Source of the DNA: an uncultured Pelagibacteraceae bacterium
GTDB taxonomy: Bacteria > Pseudomonadota > Alphaproteobacteria > Pelagibacterales > Pelagibacteraceae
Direction: 5' to 3'
NCBI GenBank assembly: GCA_902598655.1
Contig: CACKCQ010000003.1
Coordinates: 86,133-150,132 of the forward strand
DNA length: 64,000 nt
Part shown: piece by piece, positions 12,698 through 21,999 of the stretch
Layout of the letters: each line of letters begins with the position of its first letter
Position numbering within the stretch: the stretch's first letter is position 1
The notes under the pieces: model-generated
What the model saw: the letters and a program-made list of their open reading frames with translations, nothing else
Told to the model about the DNA's origin: nothing
Database searches by the model: none
Made by a program: the position numbers and the translations under genes

Positions 12698-13827
12698 TGT
12701 TAAGAGAAAGAATACAAACAAACAACTATAGTTTTCTGGATAAACTAAAATCTATTGATTATTTATTAATCTTATTAATTATAGCTATAGGATCAATTAG
12801 TATATTTGCAATTTATTCTACTGAAGGAGGAAAATTTTCTTTTTACACAAAAAATCATATAATTAGATTATCTGCATTTTTTTGTTTATTTTTAGTTTTA
12901 TCTTTTGTGAGGGTTTCAACCTGGTATAAAAATGCTTACTTATTTTATATTGTTGGATTAATTTTATTAATAACTGTTCTATTTTTTGGGATTTCAGCAT
13001 CAGGTGCAACCAGATGGATAAACCTATATTTTTTAAACTTACAACCTTCAGAACTAATGAAGATTGGGGTTATAATATGTTTTGCAAGATATTATCATAG
13101 AATTCAAAGCTCAGATATTCAAAGTTATAAATTTTTAATTCAACCGATTATACTTTTAATAATTCCTTGTTATCTTGTTATACAGCAGCCTGATTTAGGG
13201 ACTTCTATTTTAATTGCTGGAAGTGGTATCGCTATAATTTGGTTAGCAGGGTTAAATATTAAATACTTTGTTTACTCAGGATTATTATTATTGGTCTCAT
13301 TACCTTTTGCTATATCTATTTTAAAACCATATCAAAAATCTAGAATTTTAACTTTTTTCAACCCAGATAGAGATCCTTTGGGAGCCGGTTATCAGATAAT
13401 TCAATCAAAAATAGCTATTGGATCAGGTGGTTTTTTTGGGAAAGGATATTTAAAAGGTACTCAAAGTTATTTAGAATTTTTACCTGAGAAACATACTGAT
13501 TTTATATTCACTCTATTTTCCGAAGAGTTTGGATTTCTTGGGTCAATAATACTTTTACTTTTGTATATATTATTAATTTATAGAATTATTAATACTGGTC
13601 TAGTATCAAGAAGTTTCTTTGCGAAATTATACTGCTTTGGTTTTGCAACAGCAATTTTTCTTTATGTTTTTGTAAATATTGCTATGGTTTTAGGAATGCT
13701 TCCAATAGTTGGAGCTCCTTTGCCAATAATGTCTTATGGAGGATCATCTTTATTATCAATTATGTTGGGACTTAGTATAGTAATGAGCTGTAAAATTTAT
13801 AATCAAGAGCAAATATCAGTCTATTAA
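12697..13827 (+). CDS. mrdB: RodA, peptidoglycan glycosyltransferase (SEDS family)
   Basis: A 376-residue polytopic SEDS protein that polymerises lipid II into glycan strands with PBP2. About ten membrane helices are visible. Diagnostic segments are ATRWINLYFLNLQPSE, QPDLGTSI, the FLPEKHTDFIF loop and the C-terminal LPIVGAPLPIMSYGGSS. It is the last gene of the mre/mrd run; 77 nt separate its stop from the preferred start of the next gene. Confidence 0.96.
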   Translation: MLRERIQTNNYSFLDKLKSIDYLLILLIIAIGSISIFAIYSTEGGKFSFYTKNHIIRLSAFFCLFLVLSFVRVSTWYKNAYLFYIVGLILLITVLFFGISASGATRWINLYFLNLQPSELMKIGVIICFARYYHRIQSSDIQSYKFLIQPIILLIIPCYLVIQQPDLGTSILIAGSGIAIIWLAGLNIKYFVYSGLLLLVSLPFAISILKPYQKSRILTFFNPDRDPLGAGYQIIQSKIAIGSGGFFGKGYLKGTQSYLEFLPEKHTDFIFTLFSEEFGFLGSIILLLLYILLIYRIINTGLVSRSFFAKLYCFGFATAIFLYVFVNIAMVLGMLPIVGAPLPIMSYGGSSLLSIMLGLSIVMSCKIYNQEQISVY

Positions 13828-13904
13828 ATCAAATTATTTAATTCATAATATTCATTTATTATTTGAATTCTTTACATTGTGCTCAATCAAGATTAATTTT
13901 AATT

Positions 13905-15965
13905 GTGAAATCTTTTGTCTCAAAATATTATAATTATCTAATATATATTTTGATATTATTACTTTTAATATCTTTAAAAATTAGCAATCCAACTATTGTT
14001 AAATCTGTTTCATTTTTGAGCTTTGACTTATACCAGAAAATATTTCCCTTAAGAAAACAAAACTCTGATGTTATTATTGTAGATATAGATGAGAAAAGTT
14101 TACTTAAATTTGGACAATTCCCATGGAATAGATCTGTGTTTGCAAAAATACTGAGCAACATAAATGAAGCTGAACCAAAAGTAATTGGATTTGATGTTTT
14201 TTTTAGCGAGAAAGATAAACAATCACCGGAGGAATTTATTAAAGCTTATGATCTAAAATCTTTAGATCTAATTAATGAATTGAAAAATATAGAGAGTCAC
14301 GATGAATACTTTACAAAAGAACTAGGAAATTCTAAAGCTGTTCTTGCAGTACTTGGAAGCACTGAAAAGTCTTTTAAAAAGTATAGTCGTAAACCTAAAG
14401 CAAGATTTTTATTTAAAGGAGGAGATCCAAATCAATTTGTTTATAATTATCCAAATTCTATTGGTTCCCTAGAATTACTTGAAAATAATGTGAAAGGATT
14501 AGGTTCAATTTCATTTTTGGACCAAACTGATGGGATTATAAGATCTTTACCGTTAATTGTTTCATTTGATAAAAAAATTTACCCAACAATAGGTCTTGAG
14601 ATGATCAGAGTTGGCTCAAAACAAAAAAATTTATTTGTAAATTTAGATGAAGTAGGAATTAAAAAAATAAGCGTTAGACCACATAAAATTCCAACTGATA
14701 ATAATGGATTACTTTGGATAAGATATAAATCACCACAAGAGAGTCAGTATATTTCTGCAAGTTCTGTTTTTGAAGGAAATTTTGATAGATCTAGATTTGA
14801 AAATAAATATGTTTTAATAGGCGCTTCTTCTCAAGGACTTTTTGATTTAGTTAAAACACCATTAGGTATAATAATGCCAGGAGTTGAGGTCCACGCTAAT
14901 GTAATTGAAAATATATTAGACAAATCGTATTTACTTAGAAATCCAGAAATTTATTTAATAGAACTTTTATTAACTATTATTTTAGCGACAATAATATTTA
15001 TTTTATCCCAAAAAATTAGACCAAAATATAGTTTGCCTGTTTTTATTTTAGGTTTTTTTTCAATTTTTATAACAGGCTTTGCTTTTTATTATTTTAGGGC
15101 AGAATTGATCGATATTAGTTACCCTATATTTATTTTACTCGTAACGTTTTTAACTGGTCTTTATTTTAGATTTATACAAGAGAATAAATTTGCACTAGAA
15201 AATTTAAAGAAAGAGACAAAATTATTAAGAGAAAGAGAGTTAGCTGGAGATGTACAAAAAAGTTTATTCCCAGAAATCTCTAAATATCATAATTTTCTTT
15301 ATGCTAAAAACATTCCAGCAAGAGATGTTTCTGGTGATTATTATGATTTAATAAATGTTGGTAAAAACGAGTATTATTTTTCTTTAGCAGATGTATCAGG
15401 AAAGGGAGTGAAGGCTGGGATGTATATGGCAAAAGCATCATCTACATTTAGAGCATTATCTAAATTATCAATACCACTAGAGAAAGTTGTTTATTTAGTA
15501 AATAATGAATTAGTTGAAGCTAAATTTAAAGGAATGTTTGTAACAGCTGTTTTTGGAAAATTTAACACTGAAACTGGAGATGTCACATTTGTAAATGCCG
15601 GTCATGAAAGTATTATGTTATTTGATAAAAGTTTAAATTTCGAATTTTTAAAATCTGAATTACCGCCTATAGGGATAGTTAAATATTTTACAGAAAGCAT
15701 GGTAGTGTCAAAAACTATAAATCTAAAAGATAAAACTTTTGTAGTTTATACAGATGGTGTTACAGAGGGATATTTAGAAAATGGAAAGGAATTGGGAGCA
15801 GAAGGTGTAGAAGAGATAATCAAAAATTTAAATGAAGTAAATCCTTCAAGTATCGTTGAAGGAATTGCATCTAAATTAAATTGGGGTTCAGATAAATTGA
15901 GAGATGATATTACCTGTTTAGCTTTAAATTTAGAAAATACCGAATTATTAAAAACAAAAAAATGA
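13905..15965 (+). CDS. CHASE2-domain sensor with PP2C/SpoIIE phosphatase output
   Basis: About 686 residues. A first membrane helix precedes a periplasmic CHASE2 domain with the hallmark DVIIVDIDEKSL, GQFPWNR and GFDVFFSEKD segments. Three membrane helices follow (about 345-425), then a cytoplasmic PP2C-type serine/threonine phosphatase with all acidic metal ligands visible: SGDYYD, ADVSGKGVKAG, NAGH, YTDGVTEG and RDDIT. PP2C/SpoIIE enzymes dephosphorylate STAS antagonists in partner switches; the STAS protein at 43831 is the obvious candidate substrate (inference). GTG 13905 is chosen because it leaves a short basic leader before the helix; TTG 13863 would add 14 residues. The stop overlaps the next ATG (ATGA). 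Confidence 0.87.
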   Translation: MKSFVSKYYNYLIYILILLLLISLKISNPTIVKSVSFLSFDLYQKIFPLRKQNSDVIIVDIDEKSLLKFGQFPWNRSVFAKILSNINEAEPKVIGFDVFFSEKDKQSPEEFIKAYDLKSLDLINELKNIESHDEYFTKELGNSKAVLAVLGSTEKSFKKYSRKPKARFLFKGGDPNQFVYNYPNSIGSLELLENNVKGLGSISFLDQTDGIIRSLPLIVSFDKKIYPTIGLEMIRVGSKQKNLFVNLDEVGIKKISVRPHKIPTDNNGLLWIRYKSPQESQYISASSVFEGNFDRSRFENKYVLIGASSQGLFDLVKTPLGIIMPGVEVHANVIENILDKSYLLRNPEIYLIELLLTIILATIIFILSQKIRPKYSLPVFILGFFSIFITGFAFYYFRAELIDISYPIFILLVTFLTGLYFRFIQENKFALENLKKETKLLRERELAGDVQKSLFPEISKYHNFLYAKNIPARDVSGDYYDLINVGKNEYYFSLADVSGKGVKAGMYMAKASSTFRALSKLSIPLEKVVYLVNNELVEAKFKGMFVTAVFGKFNTETGDVTFVNAGHESIMLFDKSLNFEFLKSELPPIGIVKYFTESMVVSKTINLKDKTFVVYTDGVTEGYLENGKELGAEGVEEIIKNLNEVNPSSIVEGIASKLNWGSDKLRDDITCLALNLENTELLKTKK

Positions 15966-17281
15966 AAAAAATATCATTTATATTAACTTTAATTTTATTT
16001 TTTCAAACAAGCTTAAAAGCCAAAGAAATAACCTATCAAGAAATTTTAGAAAATCCTACAGATTTAGAATTAAACTTAAATTATGCCAAGCAACAAGAAA
16101 ATACTGGCAACCTTAAATTAACCATATCAACATTGGAACGTTTAAACATGTTATATCCAAAAAATTTAGATATTAAACTTTATCTTCTATCAATATTAAT
16201 TGAAATGGATTCTAAAGTTAAAGTAGATCTAATGGTTAGAACTATGATGAATGATCCCAATACCCCTGCTGAAACAAAAAAAACTATTGCAAAATTATTA
16301 ACTAGTCCATCCAAGGAAAAAGAAAGTAAATGGTTTGCTTATCTAGATTTAAAATACTTACAAACAGAAGAAAACAACGTAAGTGGTATCACTAAATCAA
16401 AAAAATTATTACAAGAAGATAACTTAATACCATACCCTGCTGTTGATGGAAGGTTGGTTGTAGAAGATGATAAGACTTTTAACAGAACTGGTGCATTAAC
16501 GATTGGTAGAAATCTTAATAATAGTTCATCTGTTTTTTTTAATATAAGTTTAGATGTTAAAACTATCGAAAAAAAAGTTACTGGAGACAGTGATATAATT
16601 TCTTCATCATTGAGTTACTTTAAAATATTCGGAAATAATTATATTTCGCCATATGCATACTGGAGCAAACCTAATTACAGAAGACAAGAAGATTATGAAT
16701 CAAAAGGTTATGGATTTAACAATACTTATTTTTTTAATGAGAAGCACAACATCAATTATGGTCTAGCTTTTTCTGAAACCTCATACGACAGGAGCTCAGC
16801 ATTTACAGCCGCAGATGATAATGATAGTGATGTGTATTCTAGTTTTATTAAGCACAATTTTAATTTTACAAAAAAAAGTCAACTTGGAACTAAAATAATC
16901 TTGAACAGAACAGAAGCTAAGAAAGAATTTGATAGCTATGATTCTACGGGAATTAACCTAACTTATTCTCATTTCTTACCCATAGGAACATTAAAATTAA
17001 GCAGCACATATTTAAAAAATGCATATGATGAACCTGAAACCTTTCTTAGTGTGAGTAAAATTAGAGACGACGAAAGTTTTGTTAATTCTATTTCATTGGA
17101 GGGCCAAATTATTCAACTCTTACCATTTATTAAGAATTCAAAATTTTCAGAAGGAGTATTTTACACTTTAAAATTAAGACAGTCTGATGTAAGTTCAAAT
17201 ATACAAAATCACGATGTAGAAAGAAAGTTTTTTACAATGGGATTAACTAAAAGATTTAATTTAAATGCGCTATTTAAGTAA
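15962..17281 (+). CDS. TPR and beta-barrel outer-membrane protein, Slam-like layout
   Basis: A 439-residue protein with a clear signal peptide (about 20 residues). A helical TPR-like region follows (about 30-120: ENPTDLELNLNYAKQQENTG and NLTLDIKLYLLS-like repeats). The rest (about 135-439) is made of alternating amphipathic strands and ends in a Phe-rich strand, FNLNALFK. This architecture resembles surface lipoprotein assembly modifiers (DUF560/Slam) and other TPR-barrel proteins; I cannot decide between them without a profile search. It overlaps the phosphatase gene upstream and the FecR gene downstream (17 nt), so the genes are surely co-expressed. Confidence 0.65.
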   Translation: MKKISFILTLILFFQTSLKAKEITYQEILENPTDLELNLNYAKQQENTGNLKLTISTLERLNMLYPKNLDIKLYLLSILIEMDSKVKVDLMVRTMMNDPNTPAETKKTIAKLLTSPSKEKESKWFAYLDLKYLQTEENNVSGITKSKKLLQEDNLIPYPAVDGRLVVEDDKTFNRTGALTIGRNLNNSSSVFFNISLDVKTIEKKVTGDSDIISSSLSYFKIFGNNYISPYAYWSKPNYRRQEDYESKGYGFNNTYFFNEKHNINYGLAFSETSYDRSSAFTAADDNDSDVYSSFIKHNFNFTKKSQLGTKIILNRTEAKKEFDSYDSTGINLTYSHFLPIGTLKLSSTYLKNAYDEPETFLSVSKIRDDESFVNSISLEGQIIQLLPFIKNSKFSEGVFYTLKLRQSDVSSNIQNHDVERKFFTMGLTKRFNLNALFK

Positions 17282-17840
17282 AGTATTAATAATTATTTTT
17301 TTGACATTTGCTAGTGTAGCCAAAGCAAGCAACAATAGTTTTGTAGGTGTAATTGGAGCTGCAATTGGAGATATAAAAAATCAAAAAAACGAGAGCCTCT
17401 CAAATGGCTCAAAAATTTTTTTTGGAGATACTATTATATCAAAAAGTAAATCAAATGCTCAAATATTATTTCTTGATCAAACTGTATTAACTTTAGGTGA
17501 GGAAACAGAACTTACTATTGACGAATTTGTTTATGATCCAAATAGTCAAGACGGTTCTTTTGTTTCAACTGTAAAAACAGGAACAGTTAAGTTCATTACT
17601 GGTCAGATAAGTAAAAAAAATCCTGATAATCTTGAGGTAAAAGTTCCAGCTGGTACTTTAGGAGCACGTGGTACAGAATTTGTTGTATTGTCAGAATCCA
17701 ATAATGAAAGCACTGTTGTTTTATTAGGACCAGGTCCTAATAACACTTTAGGAATGATACCAGGAAATTTAATATTATCTGATGGAGTAAATTCAGTTGA
17801 TATAACAAATCCAGGATTTGAAGCGATGGTAAAAAATTAA
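17265..17840 (+). CDS. Secreted FecR-domain protein
   Basis: A 191-residue protein with a signal peptide (cleavage near AKAS) and a FecR domain at about 45-150. Family features are GSKIFFGDTIISKSKSNAQILFLD, TVKTGTVKFITGQISKKNPD and VPAGTLGARGTEFVV. Classical FecR proteins have a cytoplasmic anti-sigma domain and a membrane helix; this one has neither and should be fully periplasmic or surface-exposed. Position next to a CHASE2 receptor and an outer-membrane barrel suggests it relays or carries an envelope signal, which is inference. Its start overlaps the barrel gene by 17 nt. Confidence 0.82.
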   Translation: MRYLSKVLIIIFLTFASVAKASNNSFVGVIGAAIGDIKNQKNESLSNGSKIFFGDTIISKSKSNAQILFLDQTVLTLGEETELTIDEFVYDPNSQDGSFVSTVKTGTVKFITGQISKKNPDNLEVKVPAGTLGARGTEFVVLSESNNESTVVLLGPGPNNTLGMIPGNLILSDGVNSVDITNPGFEAMVKN

Positions 17841-17843
17841 ATT

Positions 17844-18878
17844 ATGAAAATTTTATTTATAATAAAATCGATTATTATTTATATAATCTTCAATTCCTAT
17901 TCGTATGCCGTTGTATCAACTCCAACTCCAACGACAACTTTAAGTAAAATAGCAAATTCCATGAGTTATTCAGCAAATAATACATCACAAAATGTTACAA
18001 GTAATACTAGTAGTACTACATCAAAATTAATAAATTCATCAAAATTAACTGCCGGCATTCAAAAGTCAGCTGAAAAATTTGGATTGACTATAGATGCTGA
18101 TGCTGCAGCTATTGTTGCTAGCATCGATACTTCAAGTGTTGAGTCTATGTCAAAAGCACTTGCATCATTAGAGGGTAATTATGCTCATTTGGATGATGAC
18201 TATGTTCAAACAATTGATCAAGATACAATTATTTATGACAGTGACTGGGTAACATTAAGTAAAGTTACTGGTGGATCCTTAAATTACACAAGCAATAACA
18301 ATGTATTTAAATCAGGTGCATCTCAACAGGTTAGAGCTCAGGTATATGTTAATTTTAAAAAAAGAGATATTTTTGCCGATGTGGATACTAAAATCACAAG
18401 AGCTGTTGGAGCAGGAGGAAATTGGGATTCTACTGGGGGCACAGAAATTGCAACAAGTTGGAGAACAGGTACAGCAGCATTTACTGACCTACCTATAGTA
18501 GCAACTGATGACCAAAGAATAGGTGACGGCTGGGGATCATACGCTGCGGTATTTGCAGGAGAACATGACAAATTTAGCACGATGAAGAAAAGTACTACAA
18601 CTCTTCAAGATGCCTGCACACACTGTGATGCTGGAAGTTATTGGACTGTTAAGCAAAACCATATTGAAGAGTACAACAACAATGTAAATGACGCCAGTTC
18701 ATATGGCTCTATATATTTTTATGGAAAGTTTACTACAGCATCAGAAGGTGCAGAAGGTGTTGGAAATTTTGCATTTGAAGGTGGCTTCACAGCTGACGGT
18801 GCTTCAGAACAAGAATTTGTAGAGTCTATTGAAAGATATGAAGCTACCGGTACACTCTCAGCAAAAGCTGCAGAATAA
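17844..18878 (+). CDS. Unknown secreted protein of the CHASE2/FecR operon
   Basis: A 344-residue protein I do not recognise. It has a hydrophobic signal peptide (about 23 residues), a Ser/Thr/Asn-rich low-complexity stretch (about 24-65), an alanine-rich helical segment (about 75-115), then a Gly- and aromatic-rich region likely to be beta-structured, with a single CxxC (CTHC) at about 254-257. It starts 3 nt after the fecR stop and ends 8 nt before the convergent GAF-PP2C gene. It may be the exported cargo or ligand of the barrel/FecR pair; that is inference from position only. Confidence 0.72.
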   Translation: MKILFIIKSIIIYIIFNSYSYAVVSTPTPTTTLSKIANSMSYSANNTSQNVTSNTSSTTSKLINSSKLTAGIQKSAEKFGLTIDADAAAIVASIDTSSVESMSKALASLEGNYAHLDDDYVQTIDQDTIIYDSDWVTLSKVTGGSLNYTSNNNVFKSGASQQVRAQVYVNFKKRDIFADVDTKITRAVGAGGNWDSTGGTEIATSWRTGTAAFTDLPIVATDDQRIGDGWGSYAAVFAGEHDKFSTMKKSTTTLQDACTHCDAGSYWTVKQNHIEEYNNNVNDASSYGSIYFYGKFTTASEGAEGVGNFAFEGGFTADGASEQEFVESIERYEATGTLSAKAAE

Positions 18879-18885
18879 TATTAAA

Positions 18886-20175
18886 CTATTTTCCATCGAT
18901 CACTACAATTGTTAGATCATCTTTTTGAATATGACCTGCATTAAGAATATCATCTATCATAGTCTTCAATCTTTCATTAATAGGAGTTAATTGATATTTT
19001 TTTATGTAGTTTTCAAAGCCTTCAGATCCTAACATTTCGCCACTTGGATTTTTAATTTCTGTAATACCATCAGTAAAAATATACATCGAACTGTTCTCAA
19101 ATGACAATTTGTGTTCAGGATATTTTGTTTTAGGCATAACTCCTAAAGGAGGACCAGCTTCTGAAAAATTACTAAATTTACCATCTGCAGATAAAATTAA
19201 AGGTGGTTCGTGTCCTGCACTTGAAAGAAGCAATTCTTTTTTGTTTGAATCATATATTCCAATTAGCATCGTAACAAACATACCTCTTGAAATTGTCTCA
19301 CATATCTCGTTATTTAATTGAAATAATAATTCTGATGCGGAAAAATTTGTTTTACTTAAACATCTATACAGACTTGATGCTTTTGACATTAAAAGAGAAG
19401 ATTTTATACCTTTCCCAGATACATCTGCCACACCAAATCCATATTTACCATCGCCCAAATCTGAAAAATTATAAAAATCTCCAGAGACAACTTTTGCTGG
19501 AATATTTATTCCCGCAACTGGAAAGTTTTCATCTTTATTTTTGGACAATAGTGATTTTTGAATTTCCCCTACAATTTCTACTTCCTTTTGAATTTTATTT
19601 TTTTCTATCATTTCTTTTGCCATTTTTGCATTTCTAATAGCTAGTGCTGCTGGAGCTGATAGTGTTTCTAGTAATTTTCTATCATCCTCAATAAATAATT
19701 TGTCATTTGTTTTTTTGTTCAAGCAGTGAATTACACCTATACATTCATTAGCAGCAATTAATGGAGAGCATAGAACAGAGTATGTGTTAAAATTAGTTTT
19801 GTTATCTAAATCAAAATAAAACTCAGCTATTTCCCTTACATCTTTCCTTACATTACCGACACGAATACATTTTTTTTGTTCTACTGCTTTACCCATTACA
19901 CCATCTTTTAAATCTAACTCATATTCATCAAGATAATTTTGATGAAGTGATGCAATACATTCAAACTTCTTCTTTTTTTCATTTATAAGAAAAATATTTG
20001 CGGCTTCAGCATTTAATCTAGCAATGATAACTTGTAGAGCTGTTTTAAGAGTATCATTTAAATCAAGAGAGACAGCAAATTCTTGATTCATTTTTGTAAC
20101 AAGTTCTAAATCTTCATTTACTTGTGAAGCTTGTTTTTCTGGCTCAATAGGTTTTTTTGTTTTAAAAAGAAACAT
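18886..20175 (-). CDS. GAF-domain PP2C/SpoIIE phosphatase (RsbU-like)
   Basis: A 429-residue cytoplasmic protein: a GAF domain (about 30-185) containing IIARLNAEAANIFLI, VMGKAVEQKKCIRVGN and SVLCSPLIAANECIGVIHCL, a short coiled-coil linker (EMIEKNKIQKEVEIVGEIQKSLL), then a PP2C phosphatase (about 220-429) with VSGDFYNF, ADVSGKGIKSS, SAGHEPPL, FTDGITEIK and KDDLT, so the metal site is intact. GAF domains bind small molecules or cyclic nucleotides; the ligand here is unknown. It is the second of three PP2C enzymes in the window and probably acts on the STAS protein at 43831 (inference). Confidence 0.9.
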   Translation of the reverse strand: MFLFKTKKPIEPEKQASQVNEDLELVTKMNQEFAVSLDLNDTLKTALQVIIARLNAEAANIFLINEKKKKFECIASLHQNYLDEYELDLKDGVMGKAVEQKKCIRVGNVRKDVREIAEFYFDLDNKTNFNTYSVLCSPLIAANECIGVIHCLNKKTNDKLFIEDDRKLLETLSAPAALAIRNAKMAKEMIEKNKIQKEVEIVGEIQKSLLSKNKDENFPVAGINIPAKVVSGDFYNFSDLGDGKYGFGVADVSGKGIKSSLLMSKASSLYRCLSKTNFSASELLFQLNNEICETISRGMFVTMLIGIYDSNKKELLLSSAGHEPPLILSADGKFSNFSEAGPPLGVMPKTKYPEHKLSFENSSMYIFTDGITEIKNPSGEMLGSEGFENYIKKYQLTPINERLKTMIDDILNAGHIQKDDLTIVVIDGK

Positions 20176-20305
20176 TTATTTATCTAGTATTTTAAGCAAT
20201 TTTTGATAAATTTTTCAATCATGGAGATTATCATTAATAGCCCCAATTTATATATCCATCTGTACGACGCAGTCTTATTTGTTCAATATTTAGTTGATGG
20301 AATAT

Positions 20306-20335
20306 TTGAATTTTCCTCTAATATTAAATTTTAAT
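20306..20335 (+). promoter_or_regulatory. Candidate promoter for the prepilin peptidase gene (leaderless)
   Basis: TTGAAT (20306-20311) and TTTAAT (20330-20335) lie 18 nt apart. A start about 7-8 nt downstream falls at the GTG codon at 20344, with no room for a ribosome binding site. Found by eye; the local sequence is so AT-rich that chance matches are expected. Confidence 0.3.
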
Positions 20336-20343
20336 ACATCTTT

Positions 20344-21102
20344 GTGGATATAATCTTTTTTATTGTCATAGGAGGTTTATGGGGCAGTTTTGCCAACGTC
20401 TGCATATACAGATTACCAATTAACAAAAATATAGCACTTGGTAGATCGTATTGTACAAATTGTAAAAAAAAAATATCTTGGTTTGATAATATTCCAGTTT
20501 TATCTTATTTAATATTAAGATCTAAATGTAGAAATTGTAGAAAAAAAATTTCTTTTCAATATTTTCTTGTTGAACTTCTTAGCATATTAAATTTCACAGT
20601 AATCTATTTATTATTTGGTATTACTTTGACAACTATACTGCTTATAATTTTAAGCTTAGCATTTCTAATAATATTCTTTATAGATTTGAAACATTATATA
20701 ATACCAAATTCCATAACTTATCCTATGATGATTTTAGGTTTTATTAAATCGTTTGATCCAAATTTAAATTCCATCTTTCCAAATTATATTAATTCATTGA
20801 TAGGAGGAATTTTCGGATATGCAATGATTTGGTCAATTATTTATTTTTATAAACAAATAAAAAAGAAAGATGGTATGGGATTAGGTGATGCAAAACTTTT
20901 TGCAGTTATAGGTTTTTGGTTTGGGTGGATTTCAATTCCATTTATAATCTTTCTCTCTTCAATTATTGCTCTTATTTATGTGTTACCAGACTTGCTTAAA
21001 AATTCAAAAAAAATGTCATCGCAAATACCTTTTGGTCCATTTATAATTATAGGGACAATTTTTTATTTGGTATTTCAAGACTATTTTGTACAATTGATAT
21101 AA
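20344..21102 (+). CDS. pilD: Prepilin peptidase / N-methyltransferase PilD
   Basis: A 252-residue polytopic protein (about eight membrane helices) that cleaves prepilin leaders and methylates the new N-terminus. The start is GTG 20344. The methyltransferase part has GGLWGSFANVCIYRLP and two CxxC pairs (CTNC, CRNC) of the usual zinc site. The catalytic aspartates are in FFIDLKHYIIPN and the GMGLGDAKL (GxGD) motif. It should process the seven prepilin-like proteins encoded at 32106-34979 and 44269-45212. It lies 15 nt before the moxR gene. Confidence 0.95.
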   Translation: MDIIFFIVIGGLWGSFANVCIYRLPINKNIALGRSYCTNCKKKISWFDNIPVLSYLILRSKCRNCRKKISFQYFLVELLSILNFTVIYLLFGITLTTILLIILSLAFLIIFFIDLKHYIIPNSITYPMMILGFIKSFDPNLNSIFPNYINSLIGGIFGYAMIWSIIYFYKQIKKKDGMGLGDAKLFAVIGFWFGWISIPFIIFLSSIIALIYVLPDLLKNSKKMSSQIPFGPFIIIGTIFYLVFQDYFVQLI

Positions 21103-21117
21103 ATTAAAATATTAGCC

Positions 21118-21999
21118 ATGTTTGAAAATGTAATCACAAATACTTCAAAAATAATAATTGGTAATACGGATAGAATTAAACTTGCGTTGGCTGCAATAAT
21201 TTCCGAGGGAAGTATATTAATTGAAGATTATCCAGGTTCAGGCAAAACAACATTTGCAAAAGCACTTACATTAAATTTAGGATTAAATTTTAAAAGAATT
21301 CAGTTCACATCTGATTTATTACCAAGTGATATATTAGGATTTAATGTTTTATCCAATGACAAAATAAATTTTCAGCAAGGACCAATATTTACAAATATCG
21401 TTTTAGCAGATGAACTTAATAGAGGCAGTCCAAAATCACAAAGTGCTTTTCTGGAAGCCATGGAAGAAAAAAAAGTTTCTATAGATGGCGAAAGTCATTC
21501 CTTACCTGAGCCATTTTTTGTAATCGCAACGCAGAATCCTATGGACACTTCAGGAACAAGTTTATTACCAGATTCGCAACTAGATCGATTTATGATTTCT
21601 TACTCCTTATCTGAATTGAGCGAGAATGATAAAATAAATATGCTAAAACAGGATGTTGAGTTGACCAATGGAAAAACAAGTCATTTAGATTGGGACGAGA
21701 TCAAAATAAAAAAAAATAAAATTACAGTTAAAGAAGAAATTTATAAATACGTATTAGAGATTGAGCAGATTATAAAAACACTAGAGCAAAAAATTTATCT
21801 TTCTGCAAGATGTATGAAGCAAATTATAAATCTAGCTAAAGGATGGGCTATTATTAATGGAAAAGATTATGTCACACATCAAGATATAAAAGATACATTG
21901 CCTTTTATATTGAGGCACAGAATAAGATTTCTAAATCAAGAGGATAAATTCGAATTTGTTAATAAAGAAATACTTGAAAAAATTAGCATAATTGGATGA
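21118..21999 (+). CDS. MoxR-family AAA+ ATPase
   Basis: A 293-residue AAA+ protein. The Walker A motif is degenerate in its first residues but functional-looking (EDYPGSGKTT, about 39-46), Walker B is NIVLADELNRGSPKSQSAFLEAMEE, and sensor 1 is FFVIATQNPMD, all typical of the MoxR branch. It is the first gene of the common moxR-DUF58-transglutaminase triad, thought to be a chaperone-like module acting on envelope or VWA proteins. PilY1, encoded nearby, has a VWA domain, but no direct link is shown by the sequence. Confidence 0.92.
   Translation: MFENVITNTSKIIIGNTDRIKLALAAIISEGSILIEDYPGSGKTTFAKALTLNLGLNFKRIQFTSDLLPSDILGFNVLSNDKINFQQGPIFTNIVLADELNRGSPKSQSAFLEAMEEKKVSIDGESHSLPEPFFVIATQNPMDTSGTSLLPDSQLDRFMISYSLSELSENDKINMLKQDVELTNGKTSHLDWDEIKIKKNKITVKEEIYKYVLEIEQIIKTLEQKIYLSARCMKQIINLAKGWAIINGKDYVTHQDIKDTLPFILRHRIRFLNQEDKFEFVNKEILEKISIIG

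Noticed and set aside
13863..13904. TTG 13863 as the start of the CHASE2-phosphatase gene.
   Set aside because: It adds 14 residues with no clear role before the membrane helix; GTG 13905 gives a typical short basic leader. The difference remains undecided without comparison to homologues.
20221..20334. A 37-codon open frame in the gap before the prepilin peptidase gene.
   Set aside because: Short, no ribosome binding site, overlaps the candidate pilD promoter, and has no recognisable motif. It may be chance, though translation cannot be excluded.
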